Part shown: one piece after another, positions 24,977-36,397 of the stretch | Position numbering within the stretch: position 1 is the first letter of the stretch | Layout of the letters: each line of letters opens with the position of its first letter | Translations under genes and position numbers: made by a program | Source of the DNA: Halospina sp040196175 | Lineage (GTDB): Bacteria; Pseudomonadota; Gammaproteobacteria; Pseudomonadales; Oleiphilaceae | Reading direction: 5' to 3' | DNA length: 64,000 nucleotides | Assembly (NCBI RefSeq): GCF_040196175.1 | Contig: NZ_JBEFNF010000009.1 | Span: 67,077-131,076 of the forward strand | The notes under the pieces: model-generated | What the model was told of the DNA's origin: nothing | The model's input: only the letters and a program-made list of their open reading frames with translations | Database searches by the model: none

Positions 24977-25600
24977 TCAACCTCCCGAGGGCGGCGGGTC
25001 GTCGTCCTGGTGGGTATGGAACCAGTGGCCCATGCGGGAACGCTTGGTGTCCAGATAGGTTTCATTGTGCGGGTTGCGACCCACTTCCAGGGCGACGCGC
25101 TCAACCACATCCACCCCCAGTTCCCGAAGCGCATCCACTTTAACCGGATTATTGGTCATCAGCCGCAGCTGGCGGATACCGAGGTGCTCAAGCATATCCA
25201 GGCACATGCTGTAATCCCGCAGATCCGCGGCAAAGCCGAGACGTTCGTTAGCCTCCACCGTATCAGCTCCCTCGTCCTGAAGCCGGTAGGCCCGGATCTT
25301 GTTCAAAAGCCCGATGCCCCGCCCCTCCTGACGCAGGTAGAGCAGCACCCCACGCCCTTCAATGGCAATACTGCGCAGGGCCTCCTCGAGCTGGTAACCG
25401 CAGTCGCAACGCATGCTGTAAAGGGCGTCGCCGGTCAGGCACTCAGAGTGGGTCCGCCCAAGCACCGGGCGCCCGTCAGCCACATCACCGAGACTGAGCA
25501 CCACATGCTCCTGGCCGGTTTCGATTTCCGCAAACCCATGCATATCGAACACACCGAAAGGCGTGGGAAGGCGACAGCTCTCGATGAATCGGACGACCAC
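24977..25600 (-). CDS. ribA: GTP cyclohydrolase II
   Basis: A 207-residue stand-alone RibA, which opens GTP to the first riboflavin precursor and releases formate and PPi. The zinc ligands lie in HSECLTGDALYSMRCDCG (three Cys), followed by the catalytic LRQEGRGIGLLNKI. The C-terminal end has the usual LMTNNPVKVDALRELGV. There is no fused RibB domain, and I saw no FMN riboswitch in the short leader. A possible -10-like sequence (TAGAAT) is present on this strand about 35 nt upstream of the start. Confidence 0.97.
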   Translation of the reverse strand: MVVRFIESCRLPTPFGVFDMHGFAEIETGQEHVVLSLGDVADGRPVLGRTHSECLTGDALYSMRCDCGYQLEEALRSIAIEGRGVLLYLRQEGRGIGLLNKIRAYRLQDEGADTVEANERLGFAADLRDYSMCLDMLEHLGIRQLRLMTNNPVKVDALRELGVDVVERVALEVGRNPHNETYLDTKRSRMGHWFHTHQDDDPPPSGG

Positions 25601-25665
25601 GGGCGATCCTCTCAGGGTAGTAAAGGGCTAATATTCTAACAGAAGCCAGAGTCGCGCTGAACGGG

Positions 25666-26157
25666 TCAGCCACCCGCTTCTAACGGTGCCTGCCAGTGAC
25701 CGGATTGGCCGCCCTGTTTCTCCAGCAACCGGATGTTGTCCATGACCATACCCCGATCCACCGCCTTACACATGTCATAGAGGGTGAGCGCCGCTACGGA
25801 AACCGCGGTCAGCGCCTCCATTTCCACGCCTGTGGTGGCATTCAGCCGGCATCGGCTTTCAATATCGATACCATCGCGATTCTCCCTGGCGGTGAGCCAG
25901 AGCTTGACCGAGCTCAGGTTGAGCGCATGGCAGAGCGGAATCAGCTCATGGGTCCGCTTGGCCGCCATGATGCCGGCAATCCTGGCGGTGGCGAGCACAT
26001 CCCCTTTGGGGTGTTCGTCCGCAAGAATCATGTCCAGGGTTTCCGGTTGCATACGGATCGTGCCCCCGGCACGCGCCTCGCGCTGGGTCACTGCCTTGTT
26101 ACCGACGTCGACCATGTTGGCCGCTCCGGTTCCATCCACGTGACTGAGACCGCTCAT
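25666..26157 (-). CDS. moaC: Cyclic pyranopterin monophosphate synthase MoaC
   Basis: A 163-residue MoaC, which with MoaA makes cyclic pyranopterin monophosphate, the first intermediate of molybdenum cofactor. The start SHVDGTGAANMVDVGNKAVT and the active-site ends (IPLCHALNLSSV, MEALTAVSVAALTLYDMCKAVD) match the family. Two ATGs are adjacent (26160 and 26157); the second gives workable spacing to AGGAGG, which lies too near the first. No other moa gene is in the window. The MutT-ThiE fusion gene ends 10 nt upstream. Confidence 0.95.
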   Translation of the reverse strand: MSGLSHVDGTGAANMVDVGNKAVTQREARAGGTIRMQPETLDMILADEHPKGDVLATARIAGIMAAKRTHELIPLCHALNLSSVKLWLTARENRDGIDIESRCRLNATTGVEMEALTAVSVAALTLYDMCKAVDRGMVMDNIRLLEKQGGQSGHWQAPLEAGG

Positions 26158-26167
26158 CATTCCTCCT

Positions 26168-27112
26168 TCAATGCCACCAGAAGCCAATACCGGCCACTCC
26201 ACATCCGCCATGTCGACGGCTCATCATCACATCATCGCTACCAACCCCGCCCAGTGCGTAGACCGGAAGATCCATTGCTGTGACCAGCCTTTCAAAGCCA
26301 TCCCACCCCATCGGCAAGCGCTCCGGGTGACTGGGTGTGGACTTTACCGGTGAAAGCAGTGCGTAATCAGCGCCCAGCGCCTGCGCGTGCTCCAGCCCAG
26401 CAAGATCGTGGCAGGATACACCCAGGCGGTACGCATTACTGATGGGTCGTTCAATCAACTGATTGGCCTGCCGCCAAGGCAGATGCAGACCACCCGCACC
26501 GGAAAGAGATGCCAGACGCTGTGGCGCGCCGTGAAGCAGCAAACGGCAACCTGCCTCTCGGGCCACGGACAGGCATTCGCCAGCCAGAGCCCCGTAGGCA
26601 TCGTCGTCAATGTCCGGGCAGCGCAGCAGGCACTGGCTGCCACCCCAGCCCTGCAGACGGTTCGCGAGCCTTTCAGGCGTTATATCACCGCCCGTGATCA
26701 GCGTCCGCGCCGGCAGCTGCAGCACCTGTATCATGCGACGGTTGGCAGCCGGGAATGCGGCCGGATCCAGACCAGCCACCGCCAGCCACATCAGGGGCTG
26801 ATTTTCTCGCCCCTGAGGCGCCTCTGAAAAACGTACGGTGCGGTAGAGATCCAGCTGAACCCGGCGGTCGCCGTAATCGTGAATCAAGCGCAGCTCGAAA
26901 TCCAGATCGTTTTCCCTCACCCGCAGCCCGACTTCTTCGTAAAGCTCACGAGCAAGCGCCGTGGTAGCGGGCTCCCCAGCTTCAACCTTACCGCCGGGAA
27001 ACTCCAGAAGCCCCCCCTGATGCTGCTCCGGATGCCGGCGGGCCACCAATACCTCTTCGCGCCCACCAGCGTGACGACAGACCGCCGCAACAGCCACATG
27101 CACCGTTTTCAC
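26168..27112 (-). CDS. Nudix hydrolase (MutT-like) fused to thiamine phosphate synthase-like domain
   Basis: A protein of about 314 residues with two domains. The N-terminal half is MutT-like: the Nudix box GGKVEAGEPATTALARELYEEVG (residues about 41-63) is complete, as in enzymes that hydrolyse 8-oxo-dGTP. The C-terminal half (from about 145) resembles ThiE with GADYALLSPVKSTPSHP and PVYALGGVG. This fusion is known in gammaproteobacteria next to argJ; the ThiE-like half may not make thiamine phosphate. I place the start at a GTG (27112), where the sequence VKTVHVAVAAV lines up with the MutT start and follows the argJ stop by 4 nt. ATGs at 27148 and 27154 are alternatives, inside argJ. Confidence 0.87.
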   Translation of the reverse strand: MKTVHVAVAAVCRHAGGREEVLVARRHPEQHQGGLLEFPGGKVEAGEPATTALARELYEEVGLRVRENDLDFELRLIHDYGDRRVQLDLYRTVRFSEAPQGRENQPLMWLAVAGLDPAAFPAANRRMIQVLQLPARTLITGGDITPERLANRLQGWGGSQCLLRCPDIDDDAYGALAGECLSVAREAGCRLLLHGAPQRLASLSGAGGLHLPWRQANQLIERPISNAYRLGVSCHDLAGLEHAQALGADYALLSPVKSTPSHPERLPMGWDGFERLVTAMDLPVYALGGVGSDDVMMSRRHGGCGVAGIGFWWH

Positions 27113-27116
27113 GGTC

Positions 27117-28334
27117 TCAGGTTCGGTATTCGGCGTTGATGGTGACATACTCATGGGAGAAATCGCAGGTCCAGACTCGTTCCAGCGCGCTGCCGCGCCC
27201 GAGGTCAATGCGGATAACCAGCTCCTCCTGATCCATCACGGCCTGGCCAGCGTCCTCGGTGTACTCCTGAGCCCGCCCGCCATGGCGAACAATGCAGACA
27301 TCGTCCAGATGGATCGAAACGCCATCAAGGGCAAGATCCTCAATGCCGGCGCGCCCAACGGCCGCCAGAATCCGCCCCCAGTTGGGATCCCCCGCGTAGA
27401 GTGCCGTCTTCACAAGCGGGGATTCGGCCACGGTAAAGGCCACGCGGCAGGCTTCATCGCCATCGGCGGCCCCTGCTACCTCAACAGTCACGAAGCGGGT
27501 AGCGCCTTCCGCATCCCGCACAATGGCATGGGACAGTTCCAGAAAAACGGATGCCAGCGCCTGATACAGCGCCGGCACAAGCTGCCCAGACGCATCAAGC
27601 ACATGAGCGGCGCTCTGGCCTGTGGATGCCAGAACGCAGGCGTCATTGGTGGAGGTATCCCCATCAATCGTGATGCGATTGAAGCTGGACTCCGCCAGCT
27701 CGCGGACCAATGGATTAAGGACGTCCGCTGGAATAGCGGCATCCGTGGTCACAAAGGCGAGCATGGTGGCCATGTTCGGGCGGATCATGCCGGCACCCTT
27801 GCTGATGCCGGATATATGTACCGGTTCGCCGTTGATCATCACACGACGGGTTGCGCCTTTCGGCACAGTATCAGTGGTCATTATGGCGGGGGCAGCTTTT
27901 GCCCAACCGTCGGCATCCAGATCCATTACAGTCTGAGGGATGGCCTCGAGCATACGGGCCAGCGGTAGCGGTTCCCCGATAACCCCGGTGGAAAACGGCA
28001 GAACCTGTTCCGCACCCACACCGGAAGCTTCTGCAACCGCGCGGCAGCAGGCACGGGCATCCGAAATACCCTGTTCCCCGGTACCGGCATTGGCATTGCC
28101 GGTGTTGATCAGCAGATAGCGGGGGCGACCCGCCGCCAGCGCCTGCTCAGCAATCAGAACAGGCGCGGCCCGGAACGCATTGCGAGTGAACACGGCGCCA
28201 GCGCTACTGCCCTCGGCCAGCTCCACCAGCACCAGATCATCACTGCCCCGCTTATTAATGGCCGCATCCGCCGTACCCAGCCGCACGCCGGGAACCGGAT
28301 GAAATTCAGGAAGCGCTCCGGGATTGACCGCCAT
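27117..28334 (-). CDS. argJ: Bifunctional glutamate N-acetyltransferase/amino-acid acetyltransferase
   Basis: A 405-residue ArgJ that transfers acetyl from acetylornithine to glutamate (and probably from acetyl-CoA), driving the cyclic arginine pathway. ArgJ cuts itself between Ala and Thr in NMATML; here Thr190 would become the N-terminal nucleophile of the beta chain (GMIRPNMATMLAF). The oxyanion region STGVIGE is also present. It follows secA by 5 nt; the order secA-argJ-mutT fusion is common in gammaproteobacteria. Confidence 0.97.
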   Translation of the reverse strand: MAVNPGALPEFHPVPGVRLGTADAAINKRGSDDLVLVELAEGSSAGAVFTRNAFRAAPVLIAEQALAAGRPRYLLINTGNANAGTGEQGISDARACCRAVAEASGVGAEQVLPFSTGVIGEPLPLARMLEAIPQTVMDLDADGWAKAAPAIMTTDTVPKGATRRVMINGEPVHISGISKGAGMIRPNMATMLAFVTTDAAIPADVLNPLVRELAESSFNRITIDGDTSTNDACVLASTGQSAAHVLDASGQLVPALYQALASVFLELSHAIVRDAEGATRFVTVEVAGAADGDEACRVAFTVAESPLVKTALYAGDPNWGRILAAVGRAGIEDLALDGVSIHLDDVCIVRHGGRAQEYTEDAGQAVMDQEELVIRIDLGRGSALERVWTCDFSHEYVTINAEYRT

Positions 28335-28339
28335 GGTGA

Positions 28340-31114
<2,775 letters not shown>

Positions 31115-31232
31115 AATCCTGATTCGTTTCCCTAAAAGCCCTGCCTGGACGGGCGCCGCGATGAGGACAGGGCGGAACAGTTGGAGACGGCGCTGTCGAA
31201 TACAATAAGGCAATGCATTCTAACGCCAATCA

Positions 31233-31269
31233 ACTAAAAGGGAAAAGCGGCGGCCGAGAGGGACTCGGC
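31233..31269 (-). terminator. Possible terminator after the M23 peptidase gene
   Basis: GCCGAG-TCCCT-CTCGGC (31253-31269 on the minus strand) is a 6-bp stem starting 5 nt after the stop codon, followed by a broken T-rich tract (CTTTTCCCTTTT). It would separate this gene from secA. Confidence 0.45.
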
Positions 31270-31274
31270 TCAGG

Positions 31275-32195
31275 TCACATGAAATCGGTTGGATTCTTGC
31301 GCGTACCGTCCTTGACTACCTCAAAATGCACATGAGGCCCGGTGGAGCGACCGGTTGACCCCATGGCCGCTATCTTCTGGCCTTTTTCGACAACATCGCC
31401 CTTCTCGACCAGGAGCTTCTTGGCATGAGCATAACGGGTTTGATAACCATCGCCGTGGTCAATCTCAACGATGTATCCATAGCCGCCTTTTTTGCGCGCC
31501 TTGGTTACAATGCCAGCGCCCACGGAGATGACATCCCCGCCTTCACGACCAGCAATATCCACTCCGGTGTGCCAAGCCCGGCGCCCGCTGAAGGGGTCAG
31601 TACGATAACCATAGGGTGATGATGTCCACCCCCAGGTCACTGGCCGGCCATCGACTTCGCGCTGACTCTTGAGTTCGCGGTTGGCAATGAGTCGATCAAG
31701 CAGGGTCAGCTGCTTTTCGCGCGAACTAAGGCGTTTCTCAAGCGCACTGATCTGGCGTTCAAGGGCGCCCGTTGTCTGGTTCTCACCCGCGCCTTCGGAT
31801 TCAGGCCCCCCCATGGCCGGACGGGATTCAAAGTCAAACTCTTCTCCGGAGAGTTCCGCAGAGGCCATGAGATTCTGGCCCAGAGCGTCCACCCGCAGCG
31901 CCCGCGCCTGAAGTTCACCCACGCGCCGGGTCAGTACCGAGATTTCGTTTTCAGCTTTGGCTTCAATCCGCGCCAGTTCCGAGCGGGCGTCATTCAGCCG
32001 CTGCTGCCAGCGCTCAACCATATGGCTCTTCTCAGTTCCACCAGCGGCTCCCGAGTGAATCGCCAGCTGGTACCCCCCCCAGCCAGCACCAGCCATCAAT
32101 AGTGCCAGGCTGGCACCGGCTGCAAACAGCGCATTGCGCCCCGGGGAAAACACCCGGGCTTTGCCGTGATGGCGGCCTACGAAAAGTATGTTCAT
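31275..32195 (-). CDS. M23-family peptidoglycan endopeptidase or amidase activator-like protein
   Basis: A 306-residue envelope protein. It has one N-terminal membrane anchor (about residues 20-42), a coiled coil (about 55-155) and a C-terminal LytM/M23 domain. The zinc site looks intact: HTGVDIAG (HxxxD) and GPHVHFEV (HxH), so it should cleave peptidoglycan peptides rather than be an inert EnvC-type activator. The ATG at 32195 has GGGGA about 7 nt upstream. This gene lies beside secA and dciA near lpxC, as in Pseudomonas. It is divergent from dciA, and the 187-nt gap holds an unusual palindromic region. Confidence 0.92.
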   Translation of the reverse strand: MNILFVGRHHGKARVFSPGRNALFAAGASLALLMAGAGWGGYQLAIHSGAAGGTEKSHMVERWQQRLNDARSELARIEAKAENEISVLTRRVGELQARALRVDALGQNLMASAELSGEEFDFESRPAMGGPESEGAGENQTTGALERQISALEKRLSSREKQLTLLDRLIANRELKSQREVDGRPVTWGWTSSPYGYRTDPFSGRRAWHTGVDIAGREGGDVISVGAGIVTKARKKGGYGYIVEIDHGDGYQTRYAHAKKLLVEKGDVVEKGQKIAAMGSTGRSTGPHVHFEVVKDGTRKNPTDFM

Positions 32196-32234
32196 GGGTT
32201 TCCCCGAACTCCGTCTATGCAACCTCTGTGTTCT

Positions 32235-32251
32235 GGATGCCTGTGGCATCC
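32235..32251. repeat. Perfect hairpin in the leader of the M23 gene
   Basis: GGATGCC-TGT-GGCATCC is a perfect 7-bp stem with a 3-nt loop. On the minus strand it lies about 40 nt before the M23 gene start, so it would sit in the mRNA leader. Function unknown. Confidence 0.5.
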
Positions 32252-32292
32252 GGTACGTCGGTTGATCCTAGTATTGATGCCGAGCATACTTA

Positions 32293-32352
32293 ACTGATCA
32301 GTGTAACGGAATCTTAACTGTGAGACAGATCACGGGCAGAATCCGTTACAAT
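32293..32352 (+). promoter_or_regulatory. dciA promoter region with nested palindromes and a CRP-like site
   Basis: A -10 TACAAT (32347-32352) lies 30 nt before the dciA start; no clear -35 is seen. TGTAACGGA (32302-32310) and TCCGTTACA (32342-32350) form a perfect 9-bp inverted repeat, whose right arm overlaps the -10. At nearly the same centre lies TGTGA-N6-TCAC (32319-32333), the core of CRP/Vfr/FNR-family sites. A 10-bp palindrome ACTGATCAGT is at 32293-32302, and CTTAACTG is repeated at 32289 and 32313. It could control dciA, the divergent M23 gene, or both. Confidence 0.5.
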
Positions 32353-32382
32353 TTTAACGTCCTCCTGAATTGCAGATAGCCC

Positions 32383-32835
32383 ATGCCCCGGGAAAACCGC
32401 CCCACTCATCCGCTCGACAGCAGCCCTGAAGGCCCGCTCAACCGGCTTTTAAGGCAGGCCGAACAGCACCGGCGTGTAGAAACGGCGATTCTGGAAGCTC
32501 TGCCAGGCAACCTCGCCGAGGCCTGCCGATTCGGCGGCTATGCCAACGGTGAACTCACCCTTCTGGTACCGGACAGTACACGCGCCAGCCAGGTCCGGTT
32601 CCAGCAGCGCGCCATTGTCCGCGACCTCAGGCAGCATGAACGATTCAGTCAGGTCTGGCGAGTCCGCGCCCGGGTTCAGCCATGGCATGACCCACGCCCG
32701 AGAACGATAAGAACACGGCCTGAAATGACAGCTGAGAATGCGGAACTTCTGAGGGAGGTGGCCGAAGAAACGGAGGACAGCGGCCTCAGTGGTATACTTA
32801 AACGACTGTCCTCACACGCCCATGATGGGCAATAG
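32383..32835 (+). CDS. dciA: DciA (DUF721) replicative helicase loader
   Basis: A 150-residue protein of the DUF721/DciA family. DciA binds and helps load the DnaB helicase in bacteria that lack DnaC-type loaders; it is the ancestral bacterial factor, so chromosome replication here probably starts with DciA rather than DnaC. The N-terminal domain (residues about 18-105) has the family's KH-like region with GELTLLVPDSTRASQVRF. The C-terminal part is polar and probably disordered. It is on the plus strand between the M23 gene and lpxC, and its stop lies 5 nt from the convergent lpxC stop. Confidence 0.88.
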   Translation: MPRENRPTHPLDSSPEGPLNRLLRQAEQHRRVETAILEALPGNLAEACRFGGYANGELTLLVPDSTRASQVRFQQRAIVRDLRQHERFSQVWRVRARVQPWHDPRPRTIRTRPEMTAENAELLREVAEETEDSGLSGILKRLSSHAHDGQ

Positions 32836-32840
32836 CCGGG

Positions 32841-33761
32841 TCAGCCTGTGGCAGCAGCCAGACCCGGCTTGAAATAGGAGATAGGGGCTTTGGCTTCGTC
32901 GTCAAAGGTTACAACCTCCCAAGCATCCTCTTCCGCTATGAGTTTGCGTAGAAGCTTGTTGTTCAGGTCGTGCCCCGACTTGGAGCCACGGAACTCACCG
33001 ATCAGACTGTTTCCCATCAGATAGAGATCACCAATGGCATCGAGCATCTTGTGCCGGACGAACTCGTCGTCATAACGCAGGCCATCCTCATTGAGGATGC
33101 GGTAGTCATCCACCACGATGGCGTTGTCAACGCTGCCACCAAGCGCCAGGTTCATGGACCGGAGTGCCTCGATGTCACGCATAAAACCAAAAGTCCGAGC
33201 CCGGCTCACTTCCTTGACAAAAGAAGTGCTGGAAAAATCCACTGTCGCGGTCTGGTTGCGCCCTTCAAATACCGGGTGATTGAACTCAATGGTAAAGCTC
33301 ACTTTGAACCCATCAAAGGGAGTGAAAGTGGCCCACTTGCCCTCTTCCTCGACGGTAATCGCCCGCTTGATGCGGGTGAATTTTTTGGGCGCTTCCTGCT
33401 CGGCAATGCCAGCGGACTGCAGCAGGAAGACAAAGGGCCCAGCGCTGCCGTCCATGATCGGCACTTCGGCTGCGCTCAGCTCGACGTAACAATTATCGAG
33501 GCCAAGCCCAGCCATGGCCGACATCAGGTGCTCCACCGTCGCAACGCGAACGCCTTCCTTAACCAGCGTGGTGGATAGCATGGTTTCGCCGACGTTTTCG
33601 GCTCTTGCCTGTACTTCCACAACTGGGTCCAAGTCCACGCGCCGGAATACAATCCCTGCATCGACAGGTGCCGGCTTCAGTGTCAGAAAGACCTTCTCGC
33701 CGGAATGGAGCCCGACACCGGTAGCTCTGATGGTGTTTTTCAGGGTGCGTTGTCTGATCAT
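32841..33761 (-). CDS. lpxC: UDP-3-O-acyl-N-acetylglucosamine deacetylase
   Basis: A 306-residue LpxC, the zinc deacetylase that commits UDP-GlcNAc to lipid A. The start MIRQRTLKNTIRATGVGLHSG is standard; zinc and catalytic regions are HLMSAMAGLGLDN, HKMLDAIGDLYLMG and GSKSGHDLNNKLLRKL. It follows ftsZ at the end of the dcw cluster, as in enterics, but with 155 nt and a promoter of its own. LpxC activity is often controlled by FtsH proteolysis in E. coli; the C-terminus here (KPGLAAATG) is different, so that cannot be inferred. Confidence 0.98.
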   Translation of the reverse strand: MIRQRTLKNTIRATGVGLHSGEKVFLTLKPAPVDAGIVFRRVDLDPVVEVQARAENVGETMLSTTLVKEGVRVATVEHLMSAMAGLGLDNCYVELSAAEVPIMDGSAGPFVFLLQSAGIAEQEAPKKFTRIKRAITVEEEGKWATFTPFDGFKVSFTIEFNHPVFEGRNQTATVDFSSTSFVKEVSRARTFGFMRDIEALRSMNLALGGSVDNAIVVDDYRILNEDGLRYDDEFVRHKMLDAIGDLYLMGNSLIGEFRGSKSGHDLNNKLLRKLIAEEDAWEVVTFDDEAKAPISYFKPGLAAATG

Positions 33762-33816
33762 GATGTCATTGTTCCGTCATGGAAACGGCTTAAGCTGACG
33801 CCGCTAATTTGCGCGC

Positions 33817-33846
33817 ACTATAACAGATGGCAACGCTGAGTGCCAT
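33817..33846 (-). promoter_or_regulatory. Predicted lpxC promoter
   Basis: TATAGT (33817-33822) is preceded on the minus strand by ATGGCA (33841-33846) at 18-bp spacing, giving a leader of roughly 45-50 nt before lpxC. It lies between ftsZ and lpxC. Confidence 0.45.
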
Positions 33847-33916
33847 TTACACAGCCTGTGGAAAACCGAAACATTGGCTGTAATGGCGCTCAATGTCCCG
33901 GGACTCCCGCCGCATC

Positions 33917-35080
33917 TCAGTCGGCCTGACGACGCAGGAACGCTGGGATATCCAGATACTCGGTGTTGGTATCCTTTTCCCCCTGACTGTCCTGATCCAC
34001 CGCCGCATTACCCTCGCTGGCCACTGCGCGCCGCCGCAGCACGGCCGGACGATCCAGCTGGTTGTAGTCGGTCTTGCCGTCCACGCTGCGGGTGTTGTCG
34101 ACCACTTTCTGGGGCGCATCCGCGTCAGCGTTGAGGCCGGTGGCAACAACGGTAACCTTCAGCTCGCTCTCCATTTCCGGGTCGATCACAGTACCCACCA
34201 CAACGGTCGCGGACTCGGAGGCAAAATCACGCACGATATCGCCAACCTCACTGAACTCACCCAGATTCAGGTCCATACCAGCGGTGATATTAACCAGGAT
34301 GCCACGTGCGCCCTGCAGATTGATGTCGTCCAGAAGCGGACTGCGAATAGCGCCTTCGGCGGCCTCGCGGGCACGCTCCTCGCCACTTGCACGGGCTGTG
34401 CCCATCATGGCATTACCCATCTCGGACATGACCGTTTTCACGTCCGCAAAGTCGACGTTGATCATGCCGTTACGGGTAATCAGATCGGCTATCCCCTGAA
34501 CCGCACCCAGCAGCACGTCATTGGCGGAGGCAAAGGCGTCCAGCAGACTGGTTTCCTTACCCATGACCGTCAGAAGCTTCTCATTGGGGATCGTGATCAG
34601 CGAATCCACGGTATCCTCGAGAGCCTTCAGACCAGCGTCCGCCACCTTCATACGCTTGCCGCCCTCAAAGCCGAACGGCTTGGTGACCACCGCCACCGTC
34701 AGGATACCCATCTCGCGGGCAACTTCGGCCACGATAGGTGCCGCACCCGTGCCAGTGCCGCCGCCCATGCCCGCGGTAATGAACACCATGTCCGAGCCCT
34801 TCAGCGCCTCAGCGATGCGGTCCCGGTCCTCCATAGCGGACTGGCGACCGATTTCCGGGTTGGCACCGGCGCCCAGGCCTTTGGTTATATTGCCCCCCAG
34901 CTGGATGAGAGACTTACTGTCCAGATCCTTCAGCGCCTGGGCGTCGGTATTGGCGCAAAGAAACTCCACGCCCTCAATCTCGCTAGCAAGCATGTGGCGA
35001 ACAGCATTGCCGCCACCACCACCGACGCCGACAACCTTGATCACTGCGCTCTGCTCTACGTTGTCTACCAGTTCAAACAT
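33917..35080 (-). CDS. ftsZ: Cell division GTPase FtsZ
   Basis: A 387-residue FtsZ, the tubulin homolog that forms the Z ring. The GTP-binding tubulin signature GGGTGTGAAP is complete, the start MFELVDNVEQSAVIKVVGV is typical, and the catalytic loop region NVDFADVK is present. After a variable, acidic linker the C-terminal peptide DIPAFLRRQAD matches the conserved motif bound by FtsA, ZipA and MinC. It lies 64 nt after ftsA, at the end of the dcw cluster. Confidence 0.98.
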   Translation of the reverse strand: MFELVDNVEQSAVIKVVGVGGGGGNAVRHMLASEIEGVEFLCANTDAQALKDLDSKSLIQLGGNITKGLGAGANPEIGRQSAMEDRDRIAEALKGSDMVFITAGMGGGTGTGAAPIVAEVAREMGILTVAVVTKPFGFEGGKRMKVADAGLKALEDTVDSLITIPNEKLLTVMGKETSLLDAFASANDVLLGAVQGIADLITRNGMINVDFADVKTVMSEMGNAMMGTARASGEERAREAAEGAIRSPLLDDINLQGARGILVNITAGMDLNLGEFSEVGDIVRDFASESATVVVGTVIDPEMESELKVTVVATGLNADADAPQKVVDNTRSVDGKTDYNQLDRPAVLRRRAVASEGNAAVDQDSQGEKDTNTEYLDIPAFLRRQAD

Positions 35081-35144
35081 TCCCCTTTCTCCTTCCTTTT
35101 ATCCAGCGGCTCGTGCCGCTTTTATTGATACATGAATACCCGAT

Positions 35145-36380
35145 TCAGAAATTCCCGGTGAACCACTGTTTGATCCGTGCCAGGAGTGAATCTCCCGCAG
35201 ACGGAGAGGAGCCGCCCCCGTGCCCCTTCTCCGCCTGCCAGAAGCCGTACATCAGCAGCCCCGCGCCGGTCGCGTACACCGGGGTGCCGATCACATCGCT
35301 CATACCCGTGACCCCTGAAGGTGTAGCCAGGCGCACGGGGGCGTGAAAGATTTCTTCCGCCAGCTCAACCGCGCCTTCCATCATGGAAGAACCGCCGGTC
35401 ACCACGATCCCCGCCGGAATCAGATCCTCGAATCCGCTGCGCCGCAGCTCGGACTGGACCAGCGTGAAGAGCTCCTCGTAGCGGGGCTCAACCACCTCGG
35501 CCAGCGCCGCCCGGGAGAGATCCCGGGGCGCGCGGTCGCCCACGCCGGGTACTTTGATGGTTTCTTCGGCACCGGCGAGCTGTGTCAGGGCGCAGGCGTA
35601 GCGGGTCTTGATTTCCTCGGCGTTCTGCGTGGGGGTTCGCAGCGCCATCGCGATGTCGTTGGTGACCTGGTCGCCGGCGATCGGAATCACGGCCGTGTGC
35701 CGGATGGCACCGCCAGTGAAGATCGCGATATCAGTGGTCCCGCCGCCAATATCGACCATGCATACGCCCAGCTCACGTTCGTCATCCGTCAGAACCGAAT
35801 AACTGGAGGCCAGTTGCTCCAGGATGATGTCATCCACATCCAGGCCACAGCGGCGCACGCACTTATCGATGTTCTGAACCGCGTTCACCGCGCAGGTCAC
35901 AAGATGCACCTTGGCTTCAAGCCGCACACCGGACATGCCCATCGGCTCCTTGATGCCCTCCTGATTATCAATCACGAACTCCTGGGGCAGGATGTGCAGC
36001 ACTTTCTGGTCCGCCGGAATCGCCACCGCCTGGGCGGCATCAATGACTCGGTCGATATCGGCCTGAGTCACCTCCCGGTCCCGGATGGCGACAATACCGT
36101 GGGAGTTCATACTGCGAATGTGACTCCCCGCGATACCGGCGTACACGGAATGGATCCGGCAGCCGGCCATGAGTTCCGCCTCTTCAACCGCTCGCTGGAT
36201 TGCCTGAACAGTGGTCTCAATGTTGACCACAACGCCACGCTTGAGTCCACGCGATGGATGCGAGCCGATGCCGGCAATCTCAATGGAGCCATCCGGATTC
36301 TGCCTGCCGACCAGCGCCACTACCTTGGAGGTGCCGATATCAAGCCCGACGATCATGTTCTCTGTGTCTGCCGATGACAT
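35145..36380 (-). CDS. ftsA: Cell division protein FtsA
   Basis: A 411-residue actin-like ATPase that links the Z ring to the membrane. The ATPase phosphate motifs are IVGLDIGTSKV and VDIGGGTTDIAIF, and the 1C subdomain lies between. The C-terminus ends in a short amphipathic helix (LLARIKQWFTGNF), the membrane anchor. I chose the ATG at 36380; an in-frame TTG at 36401 overlaps the ftsQ stop and would add seven residues. It sits between ftsQ and ftsZ. Confidence 0.97.
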   Translation of the reverse strand: MSSADTENMIVGLDIGTSKVVALVGRQNPDGSIEIAGIGSHPSRGLKRGVVVNIETTVQAIQRAVEEAELMAGCRIHSVYAGIAGSHIRSMNSHGIVAIRDREVTQADIDRVIDAAQAVAIPADQKVLHILPQEFVIDNQEGIKEPMGMSGVRLEAKVHLVTCAVNAVQNIDKCVRRCGLDVDDIILEQLASSYSVLTDDERELGVCMVDIGGGTTDIAIFTGGAIRHTAVIPIAGDQVTNDIAMALRTPTQNAEEIKTRYACALTQLAGAEETIKVPGVGDRAPRDLSRAALAEVVEPRYEELFTLVQSELRRSGFEDLIPAGIVVTGGSSMMEGAVELAEEIFHAPVRLATPSGVTGMSDVIGTPVYATGAGLLMYGFWQAEKGHGGGSSPSAGDSLLARIKQWFTGNF

Positions 36381-36397
36381 AATCTGAGTCCCGTGAT

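Noticed and set aside
25601..25665. FMN riboswitch upstream of ribA
   Set aside because: The spacer is only about 65 nt and shows none of the conserved RFN helices.
31115..31213. N-terminal extension of SecA by 33 codons
   Set aside because: SecA proteins start at MFSQLATRLFG-like sequence; the extension has no similarity and would need an unusual start.
33893..35128. Long plus-strand frame opposite ftsZ
   Set aside because: ftsZ on the other strand is complete with all signatures; the shadow frame shows no family motif and is out of operon context.
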